From Acidovorax sp. FHTAMBA (GTDB lineage Bacteria > Pseudomonadota > Gammaproteobacteria > Burkholderiales > Burkholderiaceae_C), in the NCBI RefSeq assembly GCF_038958875.1, contig NZ_CP152407.1, forward strand, positions 3,665,501-3,729,500: a stretch of DNA of 64,000 nucleotides. The letters run 5' to 3'. The number at the start of each line of letters is the position of its first letter. The stretch's first letter is position 1. Of the stretch, positions 26,789 through 35,089 are shown one piece after another. A model generated the notes under the pieces. The model ran no database searches. It was not told the origin of the DNA and saw only the letters and a list, made by a program, of their open reading frames with translations. Both the position numbers and the translations under genes were made by a program.

Positions 26789-27108
26789 GGCGGTCCTGAT
26801 TCGGGTTCTGGGGCGGCGGGCCTTGCGTGTCGCTGCAATGGCCTCTATGGAATGCCATGGACCCGCGCCGTACCGAATCGTAGAGGGTCAGCCCCGCCTC
26901 TGCCTTGAATGCCGTGCGAAGAAAAGTAAACCTTGGGGTCAAAACGCTTGTGCCAGCGACAGCGAGCCGCGTTTGGCCCCGCAGGTCGCGCCACGCATGT
27001 GCATTTCACGGCGCCGGCCCGCCATTTCATCGCACGCCGGTGGCGCCGCCGGGGCCAGGCGGGCACAGTCCGGCCCATCGCACCGACACCCGCCCCGAGG
27101 ACACCACC
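26789..27108. other. Divergent intergenic region, mdtA / DUF2306 gene
   Basis: This 320-bp gap should hold the promoters of the efflux operon (leftward) and the small membrane gene (rightward). I see a TTGACC-like hexamer on the minus strand near 26935 but no matching -10, and no clear palindromic operator. No open frame here has the look of a gene. Confidence 0.4.
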
Positions 27109-27519
27109 ATGCAGCTCACCCCCGCCATCGCCATCCACCTGGCCGCAGCCGTGGCTGCCACCGCCATCGGCCCGCTGGCCCTTTGGGCCCGCAAGGGCCG
27201 CCAGCAGCGCCCTCGCCTGCACCGCGCGGCAGGCTACGCCTGGGTCACGCTGATGGCGGCCACGGCGGTATCCGCCCTTTTCATCAGTGGCAGCGTGGGT
27301 CCGCGCCTGGCCGGCTTTGGCGTCATCCATCTGCTCGTGCCTGTCACTCTGTTTGGCCTCGTGGGCTCGTTCATCTACCTGGCGCGGGGCAACGTGGCCG
27401 CCCACCGCAAGACCATGCAGGGCCTGTACTTCGGTGCCTGCGTGACGGCGGGCGTCTTCACGCTGCTGCCCGAGCGCTTCCTGGGCCATGCCCTGTGGTC
27501 CGCACTGGGCGTGATCTGA
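27109..27519 (+). CDS. DUF2306-like small integral membrane protein
   Basis: A 136-residue protein with four hydrophobic segments and the pattern LHRxxGYxWV followed by HRKTMQGLYFGACVTAGVFTLLPERFLG, typical of DUF2306-type proteins of unknown function. A GAGG site lies eight bases before the ATG at 27109. Upstream in-frame sequence has no protein-like character. It heads a rightward group of small membrane proteins and hydrolases, but the 40-50 bp gaps between them leave co-transcription uncertain. Confidence 0.72.
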   Translation: MQLTPAIAIHLAAAVAATAIGPLALWARKGRQQRPRLHRAAGYAWVTLMAATAVSALFISGSVGPRLAGFGVIHLLVPVTLFGLVGSFIYLARGNVAAHRKTMQGLYFGACVTAGVFTLLPERFLGHALWSALGVI

Positions 27520-27562
27520 CACCACTGTGTTTTACCCACTCCCCAATTTCAGGAGCTTCGCC

Positions 27563-27730
27563 ATGCTGATGCAATTGCTTATCCAACAGCCCCAGATGCT
27601 GGGCCCCATCATCCAGCGCACAACCATCTGGGTCGATGGCGCAGTCTCGGCCTTCGCCATCCAAGCACAGACCACCGCCGCTCTGGGCGTCGGGCTGGTG
27701 GCAGCCATTCGGCCCCACCCCACGGCCTGA
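27563..27730 (+). CDS. Short hydrophobic ORF, possible remnant of a DUF6622-like membrane protein
   Basis: A 55-residue frame with a good site (AGGAG seven bases before the ATG). Its first 24 residues (MLMQLLIQQPQMLGPIIQRT then TIWV) resemble the start of small DUF6622-like membrane proteins. It then passes abruptly to an Ala/Thr-rich stretch ending IRPHPTA. The usual family length is roughly three times greater and there is no room for it, so an internal deletion is possible. It may be a decayed gene or a genuine small protein. Confidence 0.4.
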   Translation: MLMQLLIQQPQMLGPIIQRTTIWVDGAVSAFAIQAQTTAALGVGLVAAIRPHPTA

Positions 27731-27781
27731 GCTGCACTCACTACCCACCCCTCTTCTTCTTTTTGCAACAGGACACCCAAA

Positions 27782-28087
27782 ATGCGTTCCCACACCGCTA
27801 CTGTTCCCACCGCTGATGCCGCCGAACGCCTGGCCCGCCGCCGCGCCGGCGCCAAGCTGGGCTGGCTGATCCACGCCATCGTCTACCTGCTGGTCAACAC
27901 GCTGCTGGTGACCCTGTCCCTGTCCAGCGGCCGGGACTGGGCTGTGTTCCCCCTGCTGGGCTGGGGCCTGGGGCTGGCGGTGCACGGCGCTGTGGTGTTC
28001 ATCACCACCGGCGGCGCCGGCATCTACGACCGCATGGTGCAGGCCGAACGCGAGCGTGTGGCCCAGCAACCCGGCGCCGGCCGCTGA
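27782..28087 (+). CDS. 2TM-domain protein (first of two paralogues)
   Basis: A 101-residue protein of the 2TM family (PF13239). An N-terminal amphipathic RLARRRAGAKLGW leads into two membrane segments (about 27-48 and 54-73, with VFPLLGWGLGLAVHG between and into the second), then a basic/acidic tail. Such domains often accompany LytS-type kinases. A close paralogue lies 2.2 kb downstream at 30275, directly before the kinase gene. The two share the ANAKLGW/AGAKLGW, HAIVxxLVN and PLLGWGLGLAxHG segments. The function is not known; a membrane partner of the kinase is one possibility. Confidence 0.75.
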   Translation: MRSHTATVPTADAAERLARRRAGAKLGWLIHAIVYLLVNTLLVTLSLSSGRDWAVFPLLGWGLGLAVHGAVVFITTGGAGIYDRMVQAERERVAQQPGAGR

Positions 28088-28105
28088 TCAGCGAGGAGAA
28101 TACCC

Positions 28106-29170
28106 ATGCGCTGCACCCCCCTGCTTCTCACCGGACTGCTCGCGGCCCTGTCGACCCTGACCACCACCCCCCCCGCCCACGCCGGCATGGGCCTGGTCGT
28201 GCTGCCCGGCCAACAAGGCGACGGCCCCGTCACGGTGTTCTACCCCACGCCCGAGGCGGATCAGCCCGTGCAGCGCGGGCCCTTTACCGTCCAGCTGGCG
28301 CCGCAGGCAGCGCCTGCGCGCGGAAACGGCCGGCTGGTGGTGGTGTCGCACGGGTCGGGCGGGAACCCCTGGGTGCACACCGACCTGGCGCGCGCCCTGG
28401 TGCGCGCGGGCTTTGTGGTGGCCATGCCCGAGCACCAGGGCGACAACGCCCGCAACGCGGCCGACGCCGGCCCGGTGAGCTGGAAGCGCCGCCCCCAAGA
28501 AGTGTCCCGCGCCATCGACGCCGTGGCCGCCGCCCGGCAGCTGGCGCCGCTGCTGCAGTTGGACAAGGTGGGCGTGGCAGGCCAGTCGGCCGGCGGGCAC
28601 ACGGCCCTGAGCCTGGCTGGCGGCGCCTGGTCGCCCGCCCGCTTCCTGGCCCATTGCGAAGCCCACATCGCGGACGACTTCAATGCCTGCGTCGGCACTT
28701 ACACGCTGCTGACCGGCGGCATGCTGGACGGCGCCAAGAAGACCGTGGCCCTGGGTGTGCTGCGCCAGCGGTTTGACGACGCCGAACCCGTGCGCCACCA
28801 CGACCCGCGCATCGCCGTGGCCGTGGCCGGCGTGCCCGCAGCGGCAGACTTCGACCCGGAATCGCTGCGCCAGCCGCGCATTCCGCTGGGCCTGGTCACC
28901 GCGGGCCGCGATGTGTGGCTGACCCCGCGCTGGCACAGCGAGGCCGTGGCCGCCGCCTGCACATCCTGCACGCGCATCGCCCACCTGCCCGAGGCCGGCC
29001 ACAGCGTGCTGCTGTCGCCCCTGCCGCCCATGGAGGTGCTGGGCCGCGCCGAGCGCCACCTGCTGGCCGACCCCGCAGGCTTTGACCGCGCGGTGCTGCC
29101 CGCGCTGGACGAGCGCATCGTTACATTCCTCGCGCAGCACCTGGTGCCGGCATCAGCCGCACCGCAATGA
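28106..29170 (+). CDS. Secreted alpha/beta hydrolase (dienelactone-hydrolase-like, COG4188 type)
   Basis: A 354-residue exported hydrolase. The signal peptide ends near AHA-G (about residue 26). VVVSHGSGGNPW supplies the oxyanion region, GQSAGGHT the nucleophile elbow, and GHSVLLSPLP the likely catalytic His. Four or more cysteines in the mature part could form disulfides. Shine-Dalgarno GAGGAG lies seven bases before the ATG. The stop overlaps the next hydrolase start (ATGA), so the two are translated together. COG4188-type proteins include PAF-acetylhydrolase-like esterases, and the real substrate is unknown. Confidence 0.8.
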   Translation: MRCTPLLLTGLLAALSTLTTTPPAHAGMGLVVLPGQQGDGPVTVFYPTPEADQPVQRGPFTVQLAPQAAPARGNGRLVVVSHGSGGNPWVHTDLARALVRAGFVVAMPEHQGDNARNAADAGPVSWKRRPQEVSRAIDAVAAARQLAPLLQLDKVGVAGQSAGGHTALSLAGGAWSPARFLAHCEAHIADDFNACVGTYTLLTGGMLDGAKKTVALGVLRQRFDDAEPVRHHDPRIAVAVAGVPAAADFDPESLRQPRIPLGLVTAGRDVWLTPRWHSEAVAAACTSCTRIAHLPEAGHSVLLSPLPPMEVLGRAERHLLADPAGFDRAVLPALDERIVTFLAQHLVPASAAPQ

Positions 29171-30228
29171 GCGCACCAAGAATGCTGCTCATCTCCGCCA
29201 TTTCCCTTGGGCTGCTCGGTACCATGGCGCGGCCCTCCCTCCTGCGGCAGCGCCGCATCACCCCCATGCTCGTGACCTTTGCCCTGGTTTTGATCGCCTT
29301 CGTGGCCGTGCTGGCCTCTGCCCTTGCCTTTGGCGGACCGCGCGACATTGCGCCGCTGGCCAGCGTCAACGACCCGTTTGAAAAGGTGGACTTCAGCCGT
29401 GTCCCGCCTGCACAGCGCTACACGGCGCGGGACGGTACCCCGCTCGCGTGGTACAGCTACGCACCCACTGCTGCCGCCACGCAGGCGCCTGTGCGGCGCG
29501 TGGTGCTGGTCCACGGCTCGTCGTCGCGCGCACGGTCGCTGCATGTGCTGGCAAGCGCCCTGGCGGCCCAGGGGCACGCGGTAGCCGCGCTCGACATGCG
29601 CGGCCATGGTGAATCCGGCCCGCGCGGGCACGTGGCGTACATCGGCCAGCTGGAAGACGATATGGAGGCCTTCCTGAACGCCGTGCCCCACGCCGGCCCG
29701 CAGACGCTGATGGGGTTTTCCGCGGGGGGCGGGTTTGCCCTGCGGTTTGCGGGCGGGGAGCGGCAGGCGCGGTTCGACCACTACGTGCTGTTGTCGCCCT
29801 TCATCCACCAGGATGCACCCACGGCGCGCCCCGACGCAGGCGGCTGGGCGGCCGTGGGTGTGCCCCGGCTGATCGCGCTCACGCTGCTCAACCGCGCGGG
29901 CATCACGCAGTGGAACCACCTGCCGGTGCTGCGCTTTGCGCTGGACGAAGCATCGCGCGCGGGCCTGACGCCCAGCTACTCCTACAGCCTGGCGATGAAC
30001 TTCCGCCCGCAGCTCGACTACGCCAGCAACATCCGGAGCGCCCGGGGCAGCGTGTGCATCGTGGCCGGGCAGGACGATGAACTGTTTTATGCCGACCGCT
30101 ATGCCGCGTTGTTTGCCCAGTCCGGCAAGCATGTTCCCGTCACTCTCGTGCCCGGCGTGAACCACATGGGCCTCACGCTGGATGCCCAGGCCGTGGCCGC
30201 CGTGGCGCAGCACGCCTGCCCGGCATAG
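29167..30228 (+). CDS. Membrane-anchored alpha/beta hydrolase (lysophospholipase/S33-like)
   Basis: A 353-residue protein with an N-terminal hydrophobic region (two short segments, about 5-20 and 34-54) that should anchor it in the inner membrane. The hydrolase domain has VLVHGSSSRARS, DMRGHGES, a nucleophile elbow of GFSAGGG and a late NHMGLT with the catalytic His. The elbow uses Phe-Ser-Ala rather than the commoner His-Ser-x. An internal Met at about residue 34 is an alternative start, but the ATGA overlap with the previous gene supports 29167. It probably acts on a lipid or ester beside its exported partner. Confidence 0.78.
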   Translation: MSAPRMLLISAISLGLLGTMARPSLLRQRRITPMLVTFALVLIAFVAVLASALAFGGPRDIAPLASVNDPFEKVDFSRVPPAQRYTARDGTPLAWYSYAPTAAATQAPVRRVVLVHGSSSRARSLHVLASALAAQGHAVAALDMRGHGESGPRGHVAYIGQLEDDMEAFLNAVPHAGPQTLMGFSAGGGFALRFAGGERQARFDHYVLLSPFIHQDAPTARPDAGGWAAVGVPRLIALTLLNRAGITQWNHLPVLRFALDEASRAGLTPSYSYSLAMNFRPQLDYASNIRSARGSVCIVAGQDDELFYADRYAALFAQSGKHVPVTLVPGVNHMGLTLDAQAVAAVAQHACPA

Positions 30229-30235
30229 CCCCGCC

Positions 30236-30241
30236 TAGAAT
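30236..30241 (+). promoter_or_regulatory. Possible -10 element before the second 2TM gene
   Basis: TAGAAT lies 33 bases before the ATG at 30275, in a 46-bp gap after the hydrolase gene. There is no good -35. It could drive the 2TM-kinase-regulator operon. Confidence 0.3.
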
Positions 30242-30274
30242 CTCTGCAGCGCCATCCAGCATCGACCCACCACC

Positions 30275-30583
30275 ATGCCCTCCCCCCTGAGCACCGAAGA
30301 GATCGAAGCGCTGGCCCAGCGGCGCGCCAATGCCAAGCTGGGCTGGTATGTGCACGCCATTGTGTTCGTGCTCGTCAACGCGCTGCTGTTTGCTCTGTCG
30401 CGCCATGGGTTCGGCACACGGCCGTGGTCGGTGTACCCGCTGCTGGGCTGGGGGCTGGGTCTGGCGCTGCACGGGGTGTCGGTGTTTTTGCTGGGCGGCG
30501 GCAGCGGCCTGCGGGAACGCATGGTGCAGCGTGAGCGCGATGCGCTGCAGCGTGAGCAGGCCAAGAAGCAGCCCCGCGAGTAG
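30275..30583 (+). CDS. 2TM-domain protein (second of two paralogues)
   Basis: A 102-residue 2TM-family protein closely related to the product at 27782. A leading helix EEIEALAQRRANAKLGW is followed by two membrane segments (about 27-45 and 54-75) and a charged C-terminal tail with alternating Arg, Gln and Glu. It ends 8 bp before the histidine kinase gene, so it is very likely translated with the kinase and may modulate it in the membrane. That partnership is inferred from position only. Confidence 0.8.
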   Translation: MPSPLSTEEIEALAQRRANAKLGWYVHAIVFVLVNALLFALSRHGFGTRPWSVYPLLGWGLGLALHGVSVFLLGGGSGLRERMVQRERDALQREQAKKQPRE

Positions 30584-30591
30584 CCCGCGCC

Positions 30592-31683
30592 ATGCTGCTG
30601 CAGCGCCCGTTCAACGGCATCACCAAGCTGCGCCACTACCTTCAGGTGCTGGCCTTCACGCTGGTGGTGGCCACCCTGCAGTACGCCTTCATGCCCGACA
30701 AACCCTACGGGCCGCCGGTGGTGTATTCGGTGCTGATCGGCAGCTTCACCTGGGCCATCATCGACCTGGGACGCGAGCTCATGCCCTCGGCCGCTGAAAC
30801 GGGCTGGCCCCAGGGCTGGCAGGGCATTGCACTGGTGGCGGCGGGCATCGTCTTGGGATATGTGGCGGGCACGCTGCTGGCCGATGCGCTGTGCGTGTAC
30901 TACTTCCACTTCTACCCCGCGGGCGCCTCGCTGTCGGGCGCGGACCAGCGCACCTCCATCCTCATCACCGCAATTGCCGGGCTGGTGGGCACCTACTACT
31001 TCTATGCCATCCACAAGTCGGCCTACCTGGAAGACAAGATGGCCGAGGCGCGCATGCACGCCAACGACGCGCGCCTGAAGCTGCTGGAAACGCAGCTGGA
31101 GCCGCACATGCTGTTCAACACGCTGGCCAACCTGCGCGTGCTGATCGGCAGCGACCCCGCCCGCGCGCAGCACATGCTGGACCGCATGATCGGCTACCTG
31201 CGCGCCACGCTGGCGGCCTCGCGCAGCACACGGCACCCGCTGTCGGCGGAGTTTGCGCGGCTGCAGGACTACCTGGAACTCATGGCCGTGCGCATGGGAC
31301 CACGCATGGCCTACACGCTGGAGCTGCCCGATGCGCTGCAGGACGCGCCCGTGCCGCCGCTGCTGCTGCAGCCCCTGGTGGAAAACGCCATCCGCCACGG
31401 ACTGGAGCCCCAGGTGCAGGGCGGCCACATCGCCGTGCGCGCCAGCACCCGCCCGGGGGCCACGGGCCCGCTGCTGGTCATCGAAGTGAACGACACGGGC
31501 GCAGGCCTGCCCGCTGCGCTGCCCACCCCGGGGCCCGGCCAGAGCTTTGGCCTCGCCCAGGTGCGCGAGCGCCTGGCCACACTGCACGGCAGCCAGGGAA
31601 CTCTTGAATTGATAGCTGCTAGCGCAGGCGGGACAAGCGCCACAGTCACTTTTCCCTTAGAGAAACCTGTGAGCACACCATGA
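30592..31683 (+). CDS. LytS/YehU-type sensor histidine kinase
   Basis: A 363-residue kinase with four membrane segments (about 18-33, 45-60, 78-100 and 124-142) and no separate sensor domain. A His_kinase (PF06580) block carries phospho-acceptor His172 in LEPHMLFNTLANL. The HATPase has N-box LVENAIRHGLEP and G-box DTGAGLP with GLAQVRERL. It should phosphorylate the LytTR regulator encoded next; the genes overlap by ATGA. The last 30 residues before the stop include a copy of the dispersed repeat (LELIAASAGGTSATVTF), so the end of the catalytic domain has been rewritten by repeat sequence without breaking the frame. Confidence 0.9.
   Translation: MLLQRPFNGITKLRHYLQVLAFTLVVATLQYAFMPDKPYGPPVVYSVLIGSFTWAIIDLGRELMPSAAETGWPQGWQGIALVAAGIVLGYVAGTLLADALCVYYFHFYPAGASLSGADQRTSILITAIAGLVGTYYFYAIHKSAYLEDKMAEARMHANDARLKLLETQLEPHMLFNTLANLRVLIGSDPARAQHMLDRMIGYLRATLAASRSTRHPLSAEFARLQDYLELMAVRMGPRMAYTLELPDALQDAPVPPLLLQPLVENAIRHGLEPQVQGGHIAVRASTRPGATGPLLVIEVNDTGAGLPAALPTPGPGQSFGLAQVRERLATLHGSQGTLELIAASAGGTSATVTFPLEKPVSTP
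31603..31656 (+). repeat. Dispersed palindromic repeat, copy E (inside the kinase gene)
   Basis: Reads TTGATAGCTGCTAGCGC, then GGACAAGCGCC and a degenerate right edge. It is in frame with the 3' end of the histidine kinase. Confidence 0.65.
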
Positions 31684-32507
31684 TGTTTGCCCCGCCCAGC
31701 GCCCTGATCGCCGAAGACGAGCCCCTGCTGGCCGCAGCGCTGCAACAGGAGCTGGCCCACGCATGGCCTACGCTGCAGATCGCGGCCACGGTGGGCGACG
31801 GGATCTCGGCCGTGCAGCAGGCCCTGTCGCTGCTGCCCGACCTGCTGTTCTTCGACATCCGCATGCCGGGCCAGAGCGGTCTGGACGCCGCCGTGGAGCT
31901 GGCCGACGCATGGCCTGCCGACCGGCCCTTTCCCGCGCTGGTGTTTGTGACGGCCTACGACCAGTACGCCGTGCAGGCGTTTGAGGCACAGGCCGTGGAC
32001 TACCTGCTCAAACCCGTGCAGGCGGCCCGGCTGCAAAAAACAGTGCAAAAACTGCAGTTAGCGCTTATGAATAAAGCGCAACCAGCTATCAATTTGGAAG
32101 CAACAATGGAACAGCTGCGGCATCTGCTGGCAGCGCCCGGCATTGCCTCGCCACCTGCTGCAGCGGCACCTAGCAGCACCGCCCCCCTCACCCTCATCCA
32201 GGCCAGCAGCGGCAGCCAGATCCACATGGTGCCGGTGGCCGACGTGCTGTACTTTGAAGCGGCCGACAAATACGTGCGTGTGCTCACGGCAGCGCGTGAG
32301 TATCTGATCCGCACGCCGCTCAAGGAACTGACGGGCCACCTGGATACCCAGGTGTTCTGGCAGATCCACCGCAGCACCCTGGTGCGCGCCAGCGCCATCA
32401 CCACGGTGACGCGCGACGAGGCGGGCAAGCTGCACCTGGAGCTGGCGGGCCGGGCCGAGAAGCTGCCGGTAAGCCGCCTTTATGCCCACCTGTTCAAGGC
32501 GATGTAG
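31680..32507 (+). CDS. LytTR-family response regulator
   Basis: A 275-residue regulator. The receiver domain has the acidic pair in AEDEP, phospho-acceptor Asp59 in LLFFDIRMPG, and LLKPV with the conserved Lys near 109. A linker follows (about 115-170), then a LytTR DNA-binding domain (about 172-273, with VLYFEAADKYVRV and QIHRSTLV). It should bind direct repeats upstream of target genes after phosphorylation by the adjacent kinase. The linker (KLQLALMNKAQPAINLEA) is encoded by a copy of the dispersed repeat. Two consecutive Met codons begin the frame. It is convergent with the ABC ATPase gene 13 bp away. Confidence 0.9.
   Translation: MMFAPPSALIAEDEPLLAAALQQELAHAWPTLQIAATVGDGISAVQQALSLLPDLLFFDIRMPGQSGLDAAVELADAWPADRPFPALVFVTAYDQYAVQAFEAQAVDYLLKPVQAARLQKTVQKLQLALMNKAQPAINLEATMEQLRHLLAAPGIASPPAAAAPSSTAPLTLIQASSGSQIHMVPVADVLYFEAADKYVRVLTAAREYLIRTPLKELTGHLDTQVFWQIHRSTLVRASAITTVTRDEAGKLHLELAGRAEKLPVSRLYAHLFKAM
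32045..32100 (-). repeat. Dispersed palindromic repeat, copy F (inside the response regulator gene)
   Basis: On the minus strand it reads AATTGATAGCTGGTTGCGC, then TTCATAAGCGCTAACTGC. It encodes the interdomain linker of the LytTR regulator. Confidence 0.75.
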
Positions 32508-32520
32508 TCAGCCCATCCGT

Positions 32521-33147
32521 CTAGCCGGGCAGGTCTACCACCGTGCCCCAGGGCACGCCGGGCAGCGCCTCGTAGTGTGCAACCACCACCACGCGCCCTG
32601 GCTTGGCAGCCACCTGCGTCAGCGCACGGGCCAGGTAAGCCACCGACGGCTTGTCGAGCCCGCCCACAGGCTCGTCGATCAGTGTGAGCGGCGCGCCCGA
32701 CGCCAGCGCACCGGCCATCAGCACCTTGCGTTTGCTGCCGGTGGACAGCGCATAAAACGGCTTGTCCAGATGCTCTTGCAGCGTGAAGCCTTCGGTGTGC
32801 GTGGCGAGTGCTGCGGCATCCCACAACGGATAGCGGGCGGGCAGGCTGCCCAGCCAGCCCCGGGCCGTGAGTGGGTCCAGCTCGCCAGAGCGGGGATCGG
32901 CCCAGAACACCTGCTGCGCATACGCCTGTGGCGCACCACTTGCGCTCTGCCCCTGCAGCGTGATCTGCCCTGCCTGCGGCCGAAGCTCTCCGGCCAGCAG
33001 GCGCAGCAGCGTGGTCTTGCCACTGCTCTCGTCGCCCCGCACCAGCGCCAGGCCTGCGGGCAGCGCCATGGACCAATGCGCGAACACCCCGCAATCGGGG
33101 TACGCAAAACTCAGTCCCTCTACCTGCAAAAGCATGTTGTCGGCCAC
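32521..33147 (-). CDS. ABC transporter ATP-binding protein (stand-alone)
   Basis: A 208-residue ABC ATPase with Walker A GDESSGKTT (38-46), signature LSTGSKRK (134-141) and Walker B TLIDEP (155-160). It is short, like CcmA-type export ATPases, and no permease gene adjoins it. The GTG at 33147 is chosen because an AAGGAA site lies just upstream; an internal ATG four codons later is the alternative. It follows the EamA gene by 29 bp on the same strand and may be the last gene of the long leftward operon. Its transport partner and substrate are unknown. Confidence 0.8.
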   Translation of the reverse strand: MADNMLLQVEGLSFAYPDCGVFAHWSMALPAGLALVRGDESSGKTTLLRLLAGELRPQAGQITLQGQSASGAPQAYAQQVFWADPRSGELDPLTARGWLGSLPARYPLWDAAALATHTEGFTLQEHLDKPFYALSTGSKRKVLMAGALASGAPLTLIDEPVGGLDKPSVAYLARALTQVAAKPGRVVVVAHYEALPGVPWGTVVDLPG

Positions 33148-33176
33148 CCTGTTTCCTTGCTCTGAAAAGCAGGATT

Positions 33177-34085
33177 CTAGGAAGCGCGCCGTGCCCAGAG
33201 CCATCCCCCCGTCTGGTTGACCACCAGGCCACACAACACGGCGGCTGCGCCCGCCCACTGCAGAGGCAAGGGTGTCTCGCCCAAAAAAGCGTACGCAGCC
33301 CACAGCCCCACCACCGGCACCAGCAGCGAAAACGGCGTCACCCGCCCGGCCGAATGGCGTTGCAGCAGCTGCGTCCACAGCGTGTAGGCCAGCAAGGTGG
33401 CCAGCAATGCGAGGTAAAGCACTGCGAGCAAGGCTGTGCCGTCCACCGCCTGCAATTGCGTCACGACACCGCTGGCGCCTTCGGTCCACACCGCCAGCGC
33501 AAAGAACGGAACGATGGGCACCACGCTGCTCCACACGATGAACGGAAACGGCGCATAAGCCCCTGCCTGCGCAGCGCGGCGCGCCACCAGGTTGGACACC
33601 GCCCACATGAAGGCCGCGCCGAGGGTGAGCACAAAACCGGCCAGCGTCATCTGCCCGGGCCCTTCTCCATGGGCAAGACCAATCGTCATGAGCCCGCCAA
33701 ACGCCAGCAGCAGACCCCACCACTGCCAGGGTTTGGCGCGCTCACCCAGCAGCGGTGCAGCCAGTAGCAGCGTAAAAAACGCCTGCGTCTGCATGACCAC
33801 CGACGCCATGCCCGCCGTCATGCCCAGCTGCAGACCCAGGAACAGAAAGCCGAACTGCCCCAGCCCCTGCGCCAGCCCGTAGCCCACCACAAAACGCCAG
33901 GGCATGGATGGGTGGGGCACGAACAGCAGAAACGGCAGGGATGCCGCAGTGAAACGCAGGGCACCCAGCAGCATGGGGCTGAGCCCCTGCAAGCCCAGCT
34001 TCATCACCACAAAGTTCAGCCCCCAGATGACCACCACGGCCAACGCGCGCAGCAAGTCGCCACGGCTCAGTGCCAGCGCCGTCAT
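33177..34085 (-). CDS. EamA-family (DMT) transporter
   Basis: A 302-residue membrane protein with ten predicted segments arranged as two EamA repeats (about 12-140 and 155-290), typical of the drug/metabolite transporter superfamily. The family motifs VVIWGLNFVVMKLG and WAYAFLGE-like (LWAAYAFLGETPLPLQWAGA) are present. It probably exports a metabolite or amino-acid-like compound. The start overlaps the stop of the upstream SDR gene (ATGA). A longer upstream extension of the frame merely reads through that SDR gene. It belongs with the FMO/SDR cluster by coupling. Confidence 0.85.
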   Translation of the reverse strand: MTALALSRGDLLRALAVVVIWGLNFVVMKLGLQGLSPMLLGALRFTAASLPFLLFVPHPSMPWRFVVGYGLAQGLGQFGFLFLGLQLGMTAGMASVVMQTQAFFTLLLAAPLLGERAKPWQWWGLLLAFGGLMTIGLAHGEGPGQMTLAGFVLTLGAAFMWAVSNLVARRAAQAGAYAPFPFIVWSSVVPIVPFFALAVWTEGASGVVTQLQAVDGTALLAVLYLALLATLLAYTLWTQLLQRHSAGRVTPFSLLVPVVGLWAAYAFLGETPLPLQWAGAAAVLCGLVVNQTGGWLWARRAS

Positions 34086-35089
34086 GCAGCCACCGCCGCA
34101 GCCGCAGCCACCGGCCGCCCTTGGCGCGCCCGGGCAGCCACGAAGGCTTCGAACGCTTGAGCGCTGGTCTTGCCAGGCACGTAGCCCAGCACCTCCTTGA
34201 GCGCGGCATTGAGCAGCACGGGGCGGTAACGCAGAAAATCCAGCTGCTCTGGCCCGTAGCGGCTCAGGCCCAGCGCGGAGCCCACCGCCAGCGCGGCACG
34301 CAGCAGGCCCGCAGGCAACTCCAGCACCGGCTTGCCCAGGCGCCGGGCGATCTCGCGCAGCGGCAGTGCGCCATCGCCCGCCAGGTTGAAGCAACCCGCG
34401 CGCTGCTTGCGCAGGGCATGCAGGATGGCGCCGGTCACGTCTTCGTCCCAGATAAAAACAAACGGGCTCTCGCTGCCACGGATGGCCAGAAGGCGGGGTT
34501 TGTCGAACAGCGCCGTGATCTGGTTGTCCACCCGCTCGCCCAGGATGGTGCCGATGCGCAGCACCGTCTGCGCCAGCGCCGGGTGCTGCGTGCGGTACTG
34601 CGCCAGCATCTCTTCCACCAGCCGCTTGTGGTGGGAATAGGCAAACACCTCATTGCCGCGCAGCGCATCGGTCTCGCGCAGCCAGGCCGGGTTGTCGGCG
34701 TGGTAACCATAGGCCGCGCCGCTGGAGCTGACCACGATGTGCTTGACCCCCGTGGCCACGCAGGCATCGAGCACATTCTTGCTGCCGAGCACATCCACGG
34801 AATACTCAAACTCGCGGTTGGAGCCTTTTCCGGGCGTGACGATGGAGGCCAGATGCACCACGCTGTCGATGGCGTGGTCGGCGAGCGTCTGCACCAGCGC
34901 CGGGTCGCGCACGTCCTGCACCAGATAGGTCACGCCGGGCAGGCGGCGCTCGGCAGGCACCTCGCGCACGTCGGTAGCGACCAAGGTGCGGACGCCTTCG
35001 CGCGCAAGCGCTGCGACCACACCACGACCCAGAAAACCATCGGCCCCGGTCACCAGAATGCGGCGCGACATCAATGCAGAGTCCGTCAT
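34082..35089 (-). CDS. NAD-dependent epimerase/dehydratase-type SDR
   Basis: A 335-residue extended SDR. The Rossmann motif TGADGFLG is at 14-21, an SSSGAAYG serine region at 121-128 and YSHHK at 151-155, giving Tyr151 and Lys155 as catalytic residues. A second Met (residue 7, MSRRILVTG) is an alternative start. The C-terminus is an Ala-rich tail. Extended SDRs of this type include sterol dehydrogenases and nucleotide-sugar epimerases, and the sequence does not separate them. The start overlaps the symporter stop and the end overlaps the EamA start, both by ATGA. Confidence 0.82.
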   Translation of the reverse strand: MTDSALMSRRILVTGADGFLGRGVVAALAREGVRTLVATDVREVPAERRLPGVTYLVQDVRDPALVQTLADHAIDSVVHLASIVTPGKGSNREFEYSVDVLGSKNVLDACVATGVKHIVVSSSGAAYGYHADNPAWLRETDALRGNEVFAYSHHKRLVEEMLAQYRTQHPALAQTVLRIGTILGERVDNQITALFDKPRLLAIRGSESPFVFIWDEDVTGAILHALRKQRAGCFNLAGDGALPLREIARRLGKPVLELPAGLLRAALAVGSALGLSRYGPEQLDFLRYRPVLLNAALKEVLGYVPGKTSAQAFEAFVAARARQGRPVAAAAAVAA

